A stretch of DNA of 64,000 bases, from NCBI GenBank assembly GCA_946479285.1, contig CAMLFH010000002.1, forward strand, positions 62,001-126,000. Direction: 5' to 3'. The DNA comes from an uncultured Flavobacteriales bacterium (GTDB lineage Bacteria; Bacteroidota; Bacteroidia; Flavobacteriales; Crocinitomicaceae). The notes under the pieces were generated by a model that saw only the letters and a program-made list of their open reading frames with translations, was not told the origin of the DNA and ran no database searches. Below are positions 1 to 7,183 of the stretch, in pieces (position 1 is the first letter of the stretch; every line of letters begins with the position of its first letter). Both the position numbers and the translations under genes were made by a program.

Positions 1-339
1 TCTCCAAATCCGGATGATTTAAAGCGAATTCGTACCGATATCCATTTGAATTACGAAGATTGGAACGAGATTCTAACCCAGCCTCCCTTCCTGGAGACTT
101 TCGCGGAATTACGCGGTGAGGGTGTAAAAACAGCGCCAAAAGGATTTGACAAAGATCATCCGGCTATTGAACTCTTGCGTAAAAAACAATTTTTAGTGAG
201 ACATGATTTTACCGACAGTGAAGTGCTGCAATCAGACTTCGTGGAGAAACTGGATCAAACGTTCCGGGAACTTCGTCCTTTTTTGGATTATATGAGCGAG
301 GTGTTAACGACAGATTCGAATGGACAGGCAATACTCTGA
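1..339 (+). CDS. DUF2461 family protein, C-terminal part (5' end outside window)
   Basis: The frame is open from base 1, so this is the 3' end of a gene that starts upstream of the window; an internal TTG at 46 is not the real start. About 112 codons remain. The sequence matches the end of the DUF2461/TIGR02453 family: a TAPKGFDKDHPAIELLR motif followed by KQFLVRH and a final helical FLDY segment. The family is about 220 residues, is widespread in Bacteroidota, and has no established biochemical role. The gene ends in TGA at 337-339 and converges with the MFS gene on the other strand; no clear terminator is seen between them. Family assignment is firm, function unknown. Confidence 0.85.
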   Translation, partial: SPNPDDLKRIRTDIHLNYEDWNEILTQPPFLETFAELRGEGVKTAPKGFDKDHPAIELLRKKQFLVRHDFTDSEVLQSDFVEKLDQTFRELRPFLDYMSEVLTTDSNGQAIL

Positions 340-402
340 AAAAGTATTCTGAGCTAGCTTTTTGTTTTCACTTATTACAAGTCCACCAAGGATGGAAGTC
401 AT

Positions 403-1830
403 TTAATCAAACACCGCTTCCAAATCACTGCGCTCATTTTTAGGCACACGGAATAGCATCACTAATCCAACAACGAAGAAAAATGCAATGGACACAACTG
501 AAAAGCGCATGTCATTGAAAACAATCTCCATCGTTCCGAAGAATAAGGTTCCTGTTACGATACCAATCTTCTCCGTTGCATCGTAAAACGAGAAATAACT
601 AGCATGATCTTCTGTTTCGGGAAGGTATTTGGAATAGGTAGAACGAGCCAATGCCTGAACACCACCCATTACAATTCCTACAGCACACGCTAATCCATAG
701 AATTGAACTGGTGTTGCGATCACAAAAGCAGCTGCACAGACTCCCAGCCAGATAACCAGAGAAATTCCCAATGTTTTTATATTACCAATTCTTCCCGACA
801 AGCGTGACATGATAAATGCTCCCGCTGCTCCTAATAGTTGTATCAATAAAATGGCAATGATTAATCCGCTGTCATCCACTTTCCCATCCTTAACCGGCCA
901 GGATATTTCCTTTTTTGCGAAGAATGTAGCCATCAACATAACAGTCTGAACACCAGTGTTGAAGAAGAAAAATGAAGTTAGATAACGTTTCAGGCGTTTT
1001 GTCTTCCGGAATTCTGCAAAGACGGTTTTCAATTCCTTGAATCCTTTCCAGATATATCCCTTTTCTTTCACGCGTATTGAAGAGGTATTCGGTAAGACAC
1101 GGTATGTAAATTGAGAGAAACCAACCCACCATAATCCTACTAAGATAAAACAATAGGAAACCGGCATTGCTTCTTTTACGTCCAGCGTAGCAGGATCATC
1201 AAAAAAAGAAAAGATCGGAACCTTAATTAAAATCAAACAAAGAACCAATAATACCATGGATCCTATATATCCCATTGAAAATCCACGGGCTGAAATCTTA
1301 TCCATGTCTTGTTTAGGTGCGATTTCCGGCAAATAGGAGTTGTAAAAAACCAAACTATTCCAAAAACCGATGCTTGCAAAAAATAAAGAAAGCATTGCAA
1401 CTTCCAATAAACCATCCCGCATCAGATCGGTGAAGAAATAAAGAGACATACAGGATGCGGCCCCTAAATAACAGAAAAACTGTAAGAAACGCTTCTTATT
1501 TCCCCGATAATCAGCAATTCCGGAAAGAAATGGAGATGAAAAGGAAACGATCAAAAAAGATGCAGAAAGTACAAAGCTCATTAAAGCAGAATTCGGAATA
1601 TGCATCCCGAAAAAGTCTACCATTACTTCTTCTCCTGCTTTCAATTGTGAGGGATCCAAATCCGCCCAAGGCTTTGCAGGATTTTTCTCTGACAGGTACT
1701 GTTTCGTTGTCACCGTATCGTAAAAAATAGGGAAAATCGCTGAGGAAATCACCAAATTGTAAACCGAGTTTGCCCAGTCATACATGACCCACCCTCGGAT
1801 TACTTTTTTATCGCCTTTCTGTATCGCCAT
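403..1830 (-). CDS. MFS transporter, UMF1/Atg22-like family
   Basis: A 475-residue polytopic inner-membrane protein with about 12 hydrophobic segments. The N-terminal GWVMYDWANSVYNLVI motif is characteristic of the UMF1 family of the major facilitator superfamily (related to fungal Atg22 vacuolar amino-acid effluxers). A long loop follows TM1 (about residues 40-75), which is common in this family. It is the last gene of a minus-strand operon, starting 9 nt after the saccharopine-dehydrogenase-like gene. That suggests co-expression and, speculatively, export or import of an amino acid or a product of the operon. The substrate cannot be read from the sequence. The family call is secure; the transport role is an inference. 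Confidence 0.85.
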   Translation of the reverse strand: MAIQKGDKKVIRGWVMYDWANSVYNLVISSAIFPIFYDTVTTKQYLSEKNPAKPWADLDPSQLKAGEEVMVDFFGMHIPNSALMSFVLSASFLIVSFSSPFLSGIADYRGNKKRFLQFFCYLGAASCMSLYFFTDLMRDGLLEVAMLSLFFASIGFWNSLVFYNSYLPEIAPKQDMDKISARGFSMGYIGSMVLLVLCLILIKVPIFSFFDDPATLDVKEAMPVSYCFILVGLWWVGFSQFTYRVLPNTSSIRVKEKGYIWKGFKELKTVFAEFRKTKRLKRYLTSFFFFNTGVQTVMLMATFFAKKEISWPVKDGKVDDSGLIIAILLIQLLGAAGAFIMSRLSGRIGNIKTLGISLVIWLGVCAAAFVIATPVQFYGLACAVGIVMGGVQALARSTYSKYLPETEDHASYFSFYDATEKIGIVTGTLFFGTMEIVFNDMRFSVVSIAFFFVVGLVMLFRVPKNERSDLEAVFD

Positions 1831-1839
1831 AGCCGGTTT

Positions 1840-3063
1840 TTAAGCTGTTACCTGGTTGACGTAATCGTTCAGGTAAGCAAAATAAGAAGTTAGATTTCCG
1901 TTCAAGTCTGTTTCGGAACCTCTTCCGATGATGTTATCGGGATCGTCACCAAACAAATGCGGAAAAACAGATTTGATCAATTCATTTCCGAAATCTTCGG
2001 AAGCATCTTTGGGTAATTCGCATGGTAAATTATCAACCGCCATTACCATAACAGCTCCATCTTGCTTCCAGTCGCATTCCTGTCCTGTTTCCGGATCGTA
2101 TCCATAGAAAGGATCTGCAATTTTGGAAGGACGCAGCGTAGATGCAATCGGCCCCTGAATATCACAGGAAACGTCTGCGATGACCTTTATCTTGTTTTTA
2201 TCGGATTTTAAATCTTCTTCGGTAAGGATAAACGGTGATTTGTTGCTCCAAAAATGACAGGCTACATAAACATCTGCCTCTTTAGAATATTGCCCGAAAC
2301 TGGATTCGTAAAGATCCGGCGTGCTGTAAAATTCTTGTTTGCTGAATGGTTTTCCATCTTTACGCTGGTAATAATCTTCTATTTCCAAATGTGTGAAGAC
2401 CGGTGTGTCAAATTTCTCGCTCAAAAACTCTTCCGGGCCCACTTCTGTAAACGGAAGCAAATCCATAATCTCACGTGCTCCGTAACCTACTCTTCCGAAA
2501 CCTGTCAGGACCAGTTTCATATCTGAAGGAAATACTGCTTTATGTAATTCGGCTTCCATATCCTTTCTGCCGGAACATTCGTTGGCAGGTTTTAAATGAA
2601 AGGCATTTGTTTTTTCTCCGTATGCACGAATTCCGTTGTAAGCGCCTACAATTCCTGCATAACGCCCGAAACCAATGATACGTTTATTGTCTTTTGACTT
2701 CAGTACTTCGTAATCGATCAGCTGGATTTTCTTTTCCAGAATCGCGCGGAGTAAATTGCGGTTATAAGGCTGTTTTTTAATCGTATGAGAAAAGAAGAGG
2801 AATTTTTTCCCGGGAATCAAATCAGTAATATTTACTTCCTTTACTCCCATGATGATGTCACAATCCGACAAATCTTTCACTACTTCAATTCCTTCGGCAC
2901 TATATTCTTCATCTCTGAATGCACGGATATCACTTTCCTGGACAAGTACTTTGACTTGTGGAAATTTCATTTCAACCAGTTTACATTGCTTTGGCGTAAG
3001 TGGAACCCGTTTATCTGGCGGCACTTTTCCTTCACGTATAATGCCCAATTTCACTTGATTCAT
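1840..3063 (-). CDS. Saccharopine dehydrogenase / lysine-ketoglutarate reductase-like NAD(P) enzyme
   Basis: A 407-residue protein with an AlaDh/PNT N-terminal domain and a Rossmann domain. It opens with LGIIREGKVPPDKRVPLTP, typical of alanine dehydrogenase and transhydrogenase-alpha relatives. It also has FFSHTIKKQPYN, LIDYEVL, FGRYAGIVGA, ADVSCDIQG, DPFYGYDPETG and AVDNLPCELPKDASEDFG, which together are signatures of the Lys1/lysine-ketoglutarate reductase branch. The nucleotide-binding loop reads LTGFGRVGYGA. Known enzymes of this branch join or split saccharopine, linking L-lysine and 2-oxoglutarate with NAD(P)H. It sits between the KdsC-like phosphatase (6 nt away) and the MFS transporter (9 nt), clearly in one operon. 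The exact substrate is uncertain: general alanine-dehydrogenase-type annotation is the alternative. Confidence 0.75.
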   Translation of the reverse strand: MNQVKLGIIREGKVPPDKRVPLTPKQCKLVEMKFPQVKVLVQESDIRAFRDEEYSAEGIEVVKDLSDCDIIMGVKEVNITDLIPGKKFLFFSHTIKKQPYNRNLLRAILEKKIQLIDYEVLKSKDNKRIIGFGRYAGIVGAYNGIRAYGEKTNAFHLKPANECSGRKDMEAELHKAVFPSDMKLVLTGFGRVGYGAREIMDLLPFTEVGPEEFLSEKFDTPVFTHLEIEDYYQRKDGKPFSKQEFYSTPDLYESSFGQYSKEADVYVACHFWSNKSPFILTEEDLKSDKNKIKVIADVSCDIQGPIASTLRPSKIADPFYGYDPETGQECDWKQDGAVMVMAVDNLPCELPKDASEDFGNELIKSVFPHLFGDDPDNIIGRGSETDLNGNLTSYFAYLNDYVNQVTA

Positions 3064-3069
3064 GTTGTG

Positions 3070-3753
3070 TTAAAATTCTTTTATTGGTTCAGGAAGGAGA
3101 AAGTTATCTATAAATTCTCTCACGACTCCCGTACCACCATTTTTTGTTAGTACAATATCTACTTCTTTCTTGACTTCCTGAACAGCATCTTTCGGACAGG
3201 CAGTCAGCCCGATTTCACGCATAATGGACAAATCATTCACGTCATCACCAATCATTGCTACTTCATCCAAAGTAATGGATAATTGCTCACACCATTGTCT
3301 TAGAATGGTGATTTTCTGATCGCGGCCAACATACACATGTTTGATACTCAGTGTTTCAGCTCTGTATCGAACCATTTTATCTGTAAATGCCGAAGAAATG
3401 ATTCCACATAGCAATCCACCTTCCTGGGCTTTCATAATACCCATTCCGTCTTTGGAATTGTATTTCTTTACCTGGTCTCCCAATTCGGTATAATACATTC
3501 CGCCATCAGTCATTACTCCATCTACATCCAAAATCAATAATTTGATCTTTTCAATTTTGGATTTCAGATGATCAAAAACAAATAAAGGTTTGAAAAGCAG
3601 GGAGTAAAAATCCACCTCGTACTCTTCGGCAACTGCCTCCAAATCCAGGATCGACAATTCAGTGACTCCATCCACGTCAAAATCTTTCAGCATTTGATAA
3701 AAATCAACACCGAACTTTGCGCAAAGGCCTTTTATATTTTGTTCTAAAAACAA
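3070..3753 (-). CDS. KdsC-like HAD-IIIA phosphatase with N-terminal HTH-like extension
   Basis: A 227-residue protein. Residues about 66-225 form a HAD phosphatase of the KdsC (3-deoxy-D-manno-octulosonate-8-phosphate phosphatase) type: nucleophile motif LDVDG (D76, D78), TDGG, the KYNSKDGMGI region, K147, and GDDVND (D170/D171). The motif II region reads ISSAFTD where KdsC proteins usually have a TGR or SGR triplet, so the substrate may differ. Residues 1-60 are not part of KdsC; they look like two short helical hairpins ending in LDLEAVAEEYEVDFYSLL, similar to the last helices of XRE-type helix-turn-helix domains. It lies 2 nt after the DAHP synthase and 6 nt before the dehydrogenase gene. 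HAD assignment is firm; the substrate is not. Confidence 0.8.
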   Translation of the reverse strand: MFLEQNIKGLCAKFGVDFYQMLKDFDVDGVTELSILDLEAVAEEYEVDFYSLLFKPLFVFDHLKSKIEKIKLLILDVDGVMTDGGMYYTELGDQVKKYNSKDGMGIMKAQEGGLLCGIISSAFTDKMVRYRAETLSIKHVYVGRDQKITILRQWCEQLSITLDEVAMIGDDVNDLSIMREIGLTACPKDAVQEVKKEVDIVLTKNGGTGVVREFIDNFLLPEPIKEF

Positions 3754-3755
3754 GG

Positions 3756-4754
3756 TTAAACCAGTTTATATCCAACGCTTGCCGCAATCGGATTCAATGT
3801 TTGTAATAATTGCTTGAATTCTTCGTGGTTCAACTGCTGAGAAGCATCTGACTTGGCAACTTTCGGGTTCGGATGAACTTCTACCAACAATCCGTCAACT
3901 CCCAAGGCAATACAAGCTCTCGAAAGTCCTGCAACTCCGTAAGCGTAACCCATAGCGTGGCTCGGATCCAGGATTACCGGAAGATTCGTATAATGTTTCA
4001 ACCATTCTACTCCGCACAAATCCAATGTAAAGCGCGTTCCGGTTTCAAACGTACGAATTCCGCGTTCACACAAAAGCACGTTTTCATTTCCACCGGAAAG
4101 AACGAACTCTGCTGCCTGAACAAACTCCTGCAAAGTAGTTCCGAAACCACGTTTGATTAAAACTGTCTTTTGTGTTTTTGCACAGGCACGTAAAATTCCC
4201 TGGTCATACATCGCTTTTGCACCAACCTGGATCACATCCGCATGCTCAATAATTTCATCAATATGTGTTGCATCACGCGCTTCAGTAACGACGGAAAAAC
4301 CATATTCTTCGCGCATTTTTGCAAGTAATTTCAAACCATCCAATCCCATTCCCTGGAAACTGTACGGACTTGTTCTTGGCTTGTAGCAACCGCCACGAAG
4401 TGATGTTAAGCCCAATCCTTTCAATAATTCGGAAGATTCCCGGATCTGTTCTTCTGATTCCACAGAGCAGGGCCCGGAAATTAGAATGGTATTTCCTGAT
4501 TTTCCTCCAACAGTTACATTTCCTACTTTTACTTCACGCGTTTCGGAACGGTAATTTCGCGAAGCCAGCTGCATGTCATTTGGAAACACCCAATGTTCCT
4601 CTGTTACTGCTTCCAAAGCCGCAGGAACTTCTTTCACACCGGAACCTGTTACCAATACATTTACCCCTTGAGAAATCAAATGGAATGCTTTATTTTCCGC
4701 AGCCAATTTAGCCGCATCAGTTGAACTTACTGATTTTTTTAAATGAATGATCAT
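3756..4754 (-). CDS. aroF: 3-deoxy-7-phosphoheptulonate (DAHP) synthase, type I-beta
   Basis: A 332-residue enzyme of the DAHP/KDO8P synthase TIM-barrel family, which joins phosphoenolpyruvate to an aldose phosphate in the cytoplasm. Residues 1-70 form the small ferredoxin-like regulatory domain of type I-beta enzymes. The barrel has GPCSVES (94-100, with the metal-ligand Cys96), KPRTSPYSFQG (125-135), GNENVLLCERGIRTFE and DPSHAMG. The KPRTS motif is the one associated with erythrose-4-phosphate (DAHP synthase); KDO8P synthases have KANRSS instead. The length (332) also fits DAHP synthase and not KdsA (~280). Its ATG overlaps the stop of the upstream epimerase-CBS gene (ATGA). The neighbours are not shikimate genes, which is odd. 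Assignment as DAHP synthase is strong; the gene symbol is by family. Confidence 0.88.
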   Translation of the reverse strand: MIIHLKKSVSSTDAAKLAAENKAFHLISQGVNVLVTGSGVKEVPAALEAVTEEHWVFPNDMQLASRNYRSETREVKVGNVTVGGKSGNTILISGPCSVESEEQIRESSELLKGLGLTSLRGGCYKPRTSPYSFQGMGLDGLKLLAKMREEYGFSVVTEARDATHIDEIIEHADVIQVGAKAMYDQGILRACAKTQKTVLIKRGFGTTLQEFVQAAEFVLSGGNENVLLCERGIRTFETGTRFTLDLCGVEWLKHYTNLPVILDPSHAMGYAYGVAGLSRACIALGVDGLLVEVHPNPKVAKSDASQQLNHEEFKQLLQTLNPIAASVGYKLV

Positions 4755-5752
4755 ATTTCCCCTTTAATCAGGTTTACGAATGTTAAAATCCCTTTTGCTT
4801 TATTATTTTGATCCACAACGGGTAAATAAAGAATCGGGAAAGGATATTTTTTTATTTGTTGTAGTAAATCGTTCACAGTTGCTGTTTCAAAAATCACCAA
4901 AGGCTTGGCATTCATGATCTCAGCAATAGATTCGTTATTTAGATTTCCACCTGTACGGATCAAACTCTTGCGAATGTCTGCATTGGAGATCAATCCTCTC
5001 AAATTAGCAGTTTCGTCCACAACCAGTGTAAAACCCAACTTTCCGTCTTCAATTTCATTCAACACGGCCGAAATGGTTGCGTTTTCTCCAATTGCAGGAG
5101 ATTCTGTCACCGGGATCATAAAATCTTTTACCAAAAACTGGGAATCTACGTTTCGTTTTGTCAGATCCATCAAAGCATGTCCAACACTTGGCGCATTGAA
5201 CAAATAAGATCCGGAAACGGAAGTATGAACTCCCATATTTCTTAAAATAAAAGAAACTTCTCCATTTACTCCCCCGTCTACATGAACCGATTTTGAGGGA
5301 TATTTCTTTTGAAAATCACGAATCTTTTTAAAATTCACCGCATCAAAAACACCACCGCTTTGACCCGGAATCGTTGCCATGATCAAAATGAAGTCGAAAG
5401 TGCTGTATTTATCAAATGCTTCAATCGGAGTTGGAGTAATGACTGCTAATCCTTTCTTTCCTTTGATATCGGAAGGAATAATCAATTCTTCTTCCAGATC
5501 TTCCACCTGGAAAGTCACATATTCAACCGGAACCGCACGAAGCAGATCGTAATATTTCGATGGATTTTTAGTAATGATATGCAAGTCGATTGGAATGTTG
5601 CACCAAGTCCTTACTTTACTGATATCTTCAAAAACCGAAGGATCGTCATTACAATCAACATGCAGCAAATCTACATGGTGAGCGGCCAGATCTTTGATCG
5701 TTTCCGACAGTTCACGTTTCTTATCCGAATAAATCGAAGCAGATATTCTCAT
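4751..5752 (-). CDS. Ribulose-phosphate 3-epimerase-like domain fused to two CBS domains
   Basis: A 333-residue fusion. Residues 1-200 are a ribulose-phosphate-3-epimerase-type TIM barrel: SASIYS at the start, metal-ligand candidates H31 and D33 (LLHVD), H58 (DLHII) and D159 (VHVDGG), and a degenerate phosphate loop PGQSGG where RPE has PGFGGQ. Residues ~208-333 are a CBS pair whose first repeat (LGFTLVVDETANLRGLIS followed by NADIRK) resembles the CBS tail of KdsD/KpsF arabinose-5-phosphate isomerases. RPE interconverts ribulose-5-P and xylulose-5-P; CBS pairs usually bind nucleotides. I chose the ATG at 5752 over the upstream TTG at 5785, because it matches the RPE start and sits just after a good promoter. 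First gene of the operon; whether it is an active epimerase is unproven. Confidence 0.82.
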   Translation of the reverse strand: MRISASIYSDKKRELSETIKDLAAHHVDLLHVDCNDDPSVFEDISKVRTWCNIPIDLHIITKNPSKYYDLLRAVPVEYVTFQVEDLEEELIIPSDIKGKKGLAVITPTPIEAFDKYSTFDFILIMATIPGQSGGVFDAVNFKKIRDFQKKYPSKSVHVDGGVNGEVSFILRNMGVHTSVSGSYLFNAPSVGHALMDLTKRNVDSQFLVKDFMIPVTESPAIGENATISAVLNEIEDGKLGFTLVVDETANLRGLISNADIRKSLIRTGGNLNNESIAEIMNAKPLVIFETATVNDLLQQIKKYPFPILYLPVVDQNNKAKGILTFVNLIKGEI

Positions 5753-5756
5753 AAGA

Positions 5757-5786
5757 CAAAAATAACGAAAGTATTCCCTATACAAC
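5757..5786 (-). promoter_or_regulatory. Bacteroidota-type promoter for the epimerase-CBS operon, likely leaderless
   Basis: On the minus strand the sequence reads GTTG, 18 nt, TATTTTTG. This matches the -7 consensus TAnnTTTG exactly and the -33 TTTG in three of four bases. The last G of the -7 element is 5 nt before the A of the ATG at 5752, so transcription would start at or within a base or two of the start codon. There is no room for a ribosome-binding site. Confidence 0.6.
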
Positions 5787-5894
5787 TCCTATTTTCAGAA
5801 TGATATTAACAAGAGTTTACACAAAAGCGAACCAGAATTTAACATCCGGTTTGATTTATTACTTCCTGATAGATTGTAAAAATCAAGTGGCTTT

Positions 5895-6287
5895 TTAGGA
5901 CAAAAACCGGACAGCCTGTTTTGGTGTTGGAAGTGCACAAAAAGCAGGGGCCAATCGCATCCTTCGTTTAGCAATCATGCTGTAAATACCATCGCGGATA
6001 AATCCCGGACAAAGCCAGCCTATCTTTCCCAGGTTATACGGAAACTTCAAATGGTTCAATACTTTCAGTGCAGCTGTGGAACGTTTGTTCAACTTCTCCC
6101 CGTCCCAAAAATAAAAGGTCGACAGATCAATTTCATCGATTCCGTGTTTTTTGAAAAACGACTTTGCAAAATCACTTTGAAGTGCACAAAAATGAATTTC
6201 GGAGTTTTTCTCCTTGTTGAGCACAAACTGAACTGTTTTATTACAAAAACCACAATCGCCGTCGTAAAATATGATGGGTTTATCCAT
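5895..6287 (-). CDS. DCC-family thiol-disulfide oxidoreductase-like protein (DUF393)
   Basis: A 130-residue protein starting MDKPIIFYDGDCGFC. The DGDCGFC motif (C12, C15) is the DxxCxxC signature that names the DCC/DUF393 family, whose members have a thioredoxin-like N-terminus but no firmly assigned physiological role. The open frame extends 47 codons further upstream, but that stretch is low in conserved character. The ATG at 6287 gives the normal family length and lies 6 nt after a perfect -7 element. The gene is monocistronic, transcribed away from elbB. Confidence 0.85.
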   Translation of the reverse strand: MDKPIIFYDGDCGFCNKTVQFVLNKEKNSEIHFCALQSDFAKSFFKKHGIDEIDLSTFYFWDGEKLNKRSTAALKVLNHLKFPYNLGKIGWLCPGFIRDGIYSMIAKRRMRLAPAFCALPTPKQAVRFLS

Positions 6288-6292
6288 GTAAA

Positions 6293-6300
6293 CAAAGATA
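6293..6300 (-). promoter_or_regulatory. -7 promoter element for the DCC protein gene
   Basis: The minus strand reads TATCTTTG, an exact match to TAnnTTTG, with its last base 6 nt before the ATG at 6287. No convincing -33 TTTG lies 19 nt further upstream. If functional, the mRNA has essentially no leader. Confidence 0.45.
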
Positions 6301-6496
6301 CGAAATAGAAAGAGAATCGTATTTTTGAGGAGAAGTATTCGTAGAGGGGCAGCATTTGACTTATTTACCAAGAGGAACACAAGGGACACAAAGTTATTGG
6401 CAGAAGCATTGTAATTAAAGCTCACCAAGTGATTTTGTGGATGTGAGCTAAAGCTCCGAATGGCTTGGATTATATAATTGAATTAAAAACTAGAAA
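6301..6496. other. Intergenic stretch between divergent genes
   Basis: About 200 bp without a gene. It holds a purine-rich tract near 6370-6393 (GGAACACAAGGGACACAAAG) like degenerate CACAAAG tracts seen between genes in other Bacteroidota, and a possible weak inverted pair AGCTCACC/GTGAGCT near 6418-6450. No clear promoter for elbB was found. Confidence 0.35.
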
Positions 6497-7183
6497 ATGA
6501 ATTTTGGAATTTTACTCTCCGGGTCCGGAGTATATGATGGTGCAGAAATCCAGGAGGCCGTCTTGAGCATGCTTGCCGTCTCTGAAGCCGGCGACACTTA
6601 TACGTGTATTGGTGTGGACGCAGATCAGTTTCATGTTATTAATCACCTGACGGGCGAACCCATGAATGAATCGCGAAACATGCTGGTTGAAGCAGCACGC
6701 ATTGCACGTGGAAACATTGTTCCGATCCAGGATATACAGCCGGCAGATTTAGACGGATTGATCATTCCGGGCGGATTTGGAAGTGCGAAAAATTTCACGA
6801 AATGGGCTTTTGAAGGTCCGGAAGGAACGATTTTGCCTGAAGTGAAATTGCTGCTTGTTAACCTGGTAAATGTGGGCAAACCAATTGCAGCATTGTGCGT
6901 AAGTCCGGTAGTTTTGGCCAAAGCTTTGGAAGGTTCGGATATCCATCCGTCTTTGACTTTGGGAACAACTGCGGAATCTTCTCCTTACGATATTGAAGCA
7001 TTTTCGCAAGGATTGGAAAAAACAGGTGCAGTAACTACTTACAAGTCAGTGAGAGAAATCCATGTTGATCCTGCCAATAAAATCATAACGGCCCCTTGTT
7101 ATATGATGGATGCAAACATCAGCGAAGTTTGGAAGAATATCCACCAGGCAGTCAGCGAATTGAAAAAACTGGCTTCTTTATGA
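6497..7183 (+). CDS. elbB: ElbB-type glyoxalase-like DJ-1/PfpI protein
   Basis: A 228-residue class I glutamine-amidotransferase-fold protein of the ElbB (YhbL) family. It begins MNFGILLSGSGVYDGAEIQEA, contains IIPGGFGSAKN and has the nucleophile elbow ALCVSP with C134. E. coli ElbB was linked genetically to isoprenoid synthesis and has been reported to have glyoxalase activity; its physiological role remains unclear. Length equals the family norm (~217-230). Its stop overlaps the ATG of the MutS-family gene (ATGA at 7180-7183), so the two are translationally coupled in an operon that continues to the esterase. Confidence 0.9.
   Translation: MNFGILLSGSGVYDGAEIQEAVLSMLAVSEAGDTYTCIGVDADQFHVINHLTGEPMNESRNMLVEAARIARGNIVPIQDIQPADLDGLIIPGGFGSAKNFTKWAFEGPEGTILPEVKLLLVNLVNVGKPIAALCVSPVVLAKALEGSDIHPSLTLGTTAESSPYDIEAFSQGLEKTGAVTTYKSVREIHVDPANKIITAPCYMMDANISEVWKNIHQAVSELKKLASL

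Noticed and set aside
3756..4754. Reading the DAHP-synthase-family gene as kdsA (KDO8P synthase)
   Set aside because: It has the KPRTS motif, a ferredoxin-like N-terminal domain and 332 residues, all of which fit type I-beta DAHP synthase and not KdsA.
5753..5785. Extension of the epimerase-CBS gene to the upstream in-frame start
   Set aside because: That start is TTG, the extra 11 residues do not fit the RPE family, and it would place the -33/-7 promoter inside the gene.
6288..6428. 47-codon N-terminal extension of the DCC protein
   Set aside because: The extension lacks family conservation and spans the -7 element; the ATG at 6287 gives the normal length.
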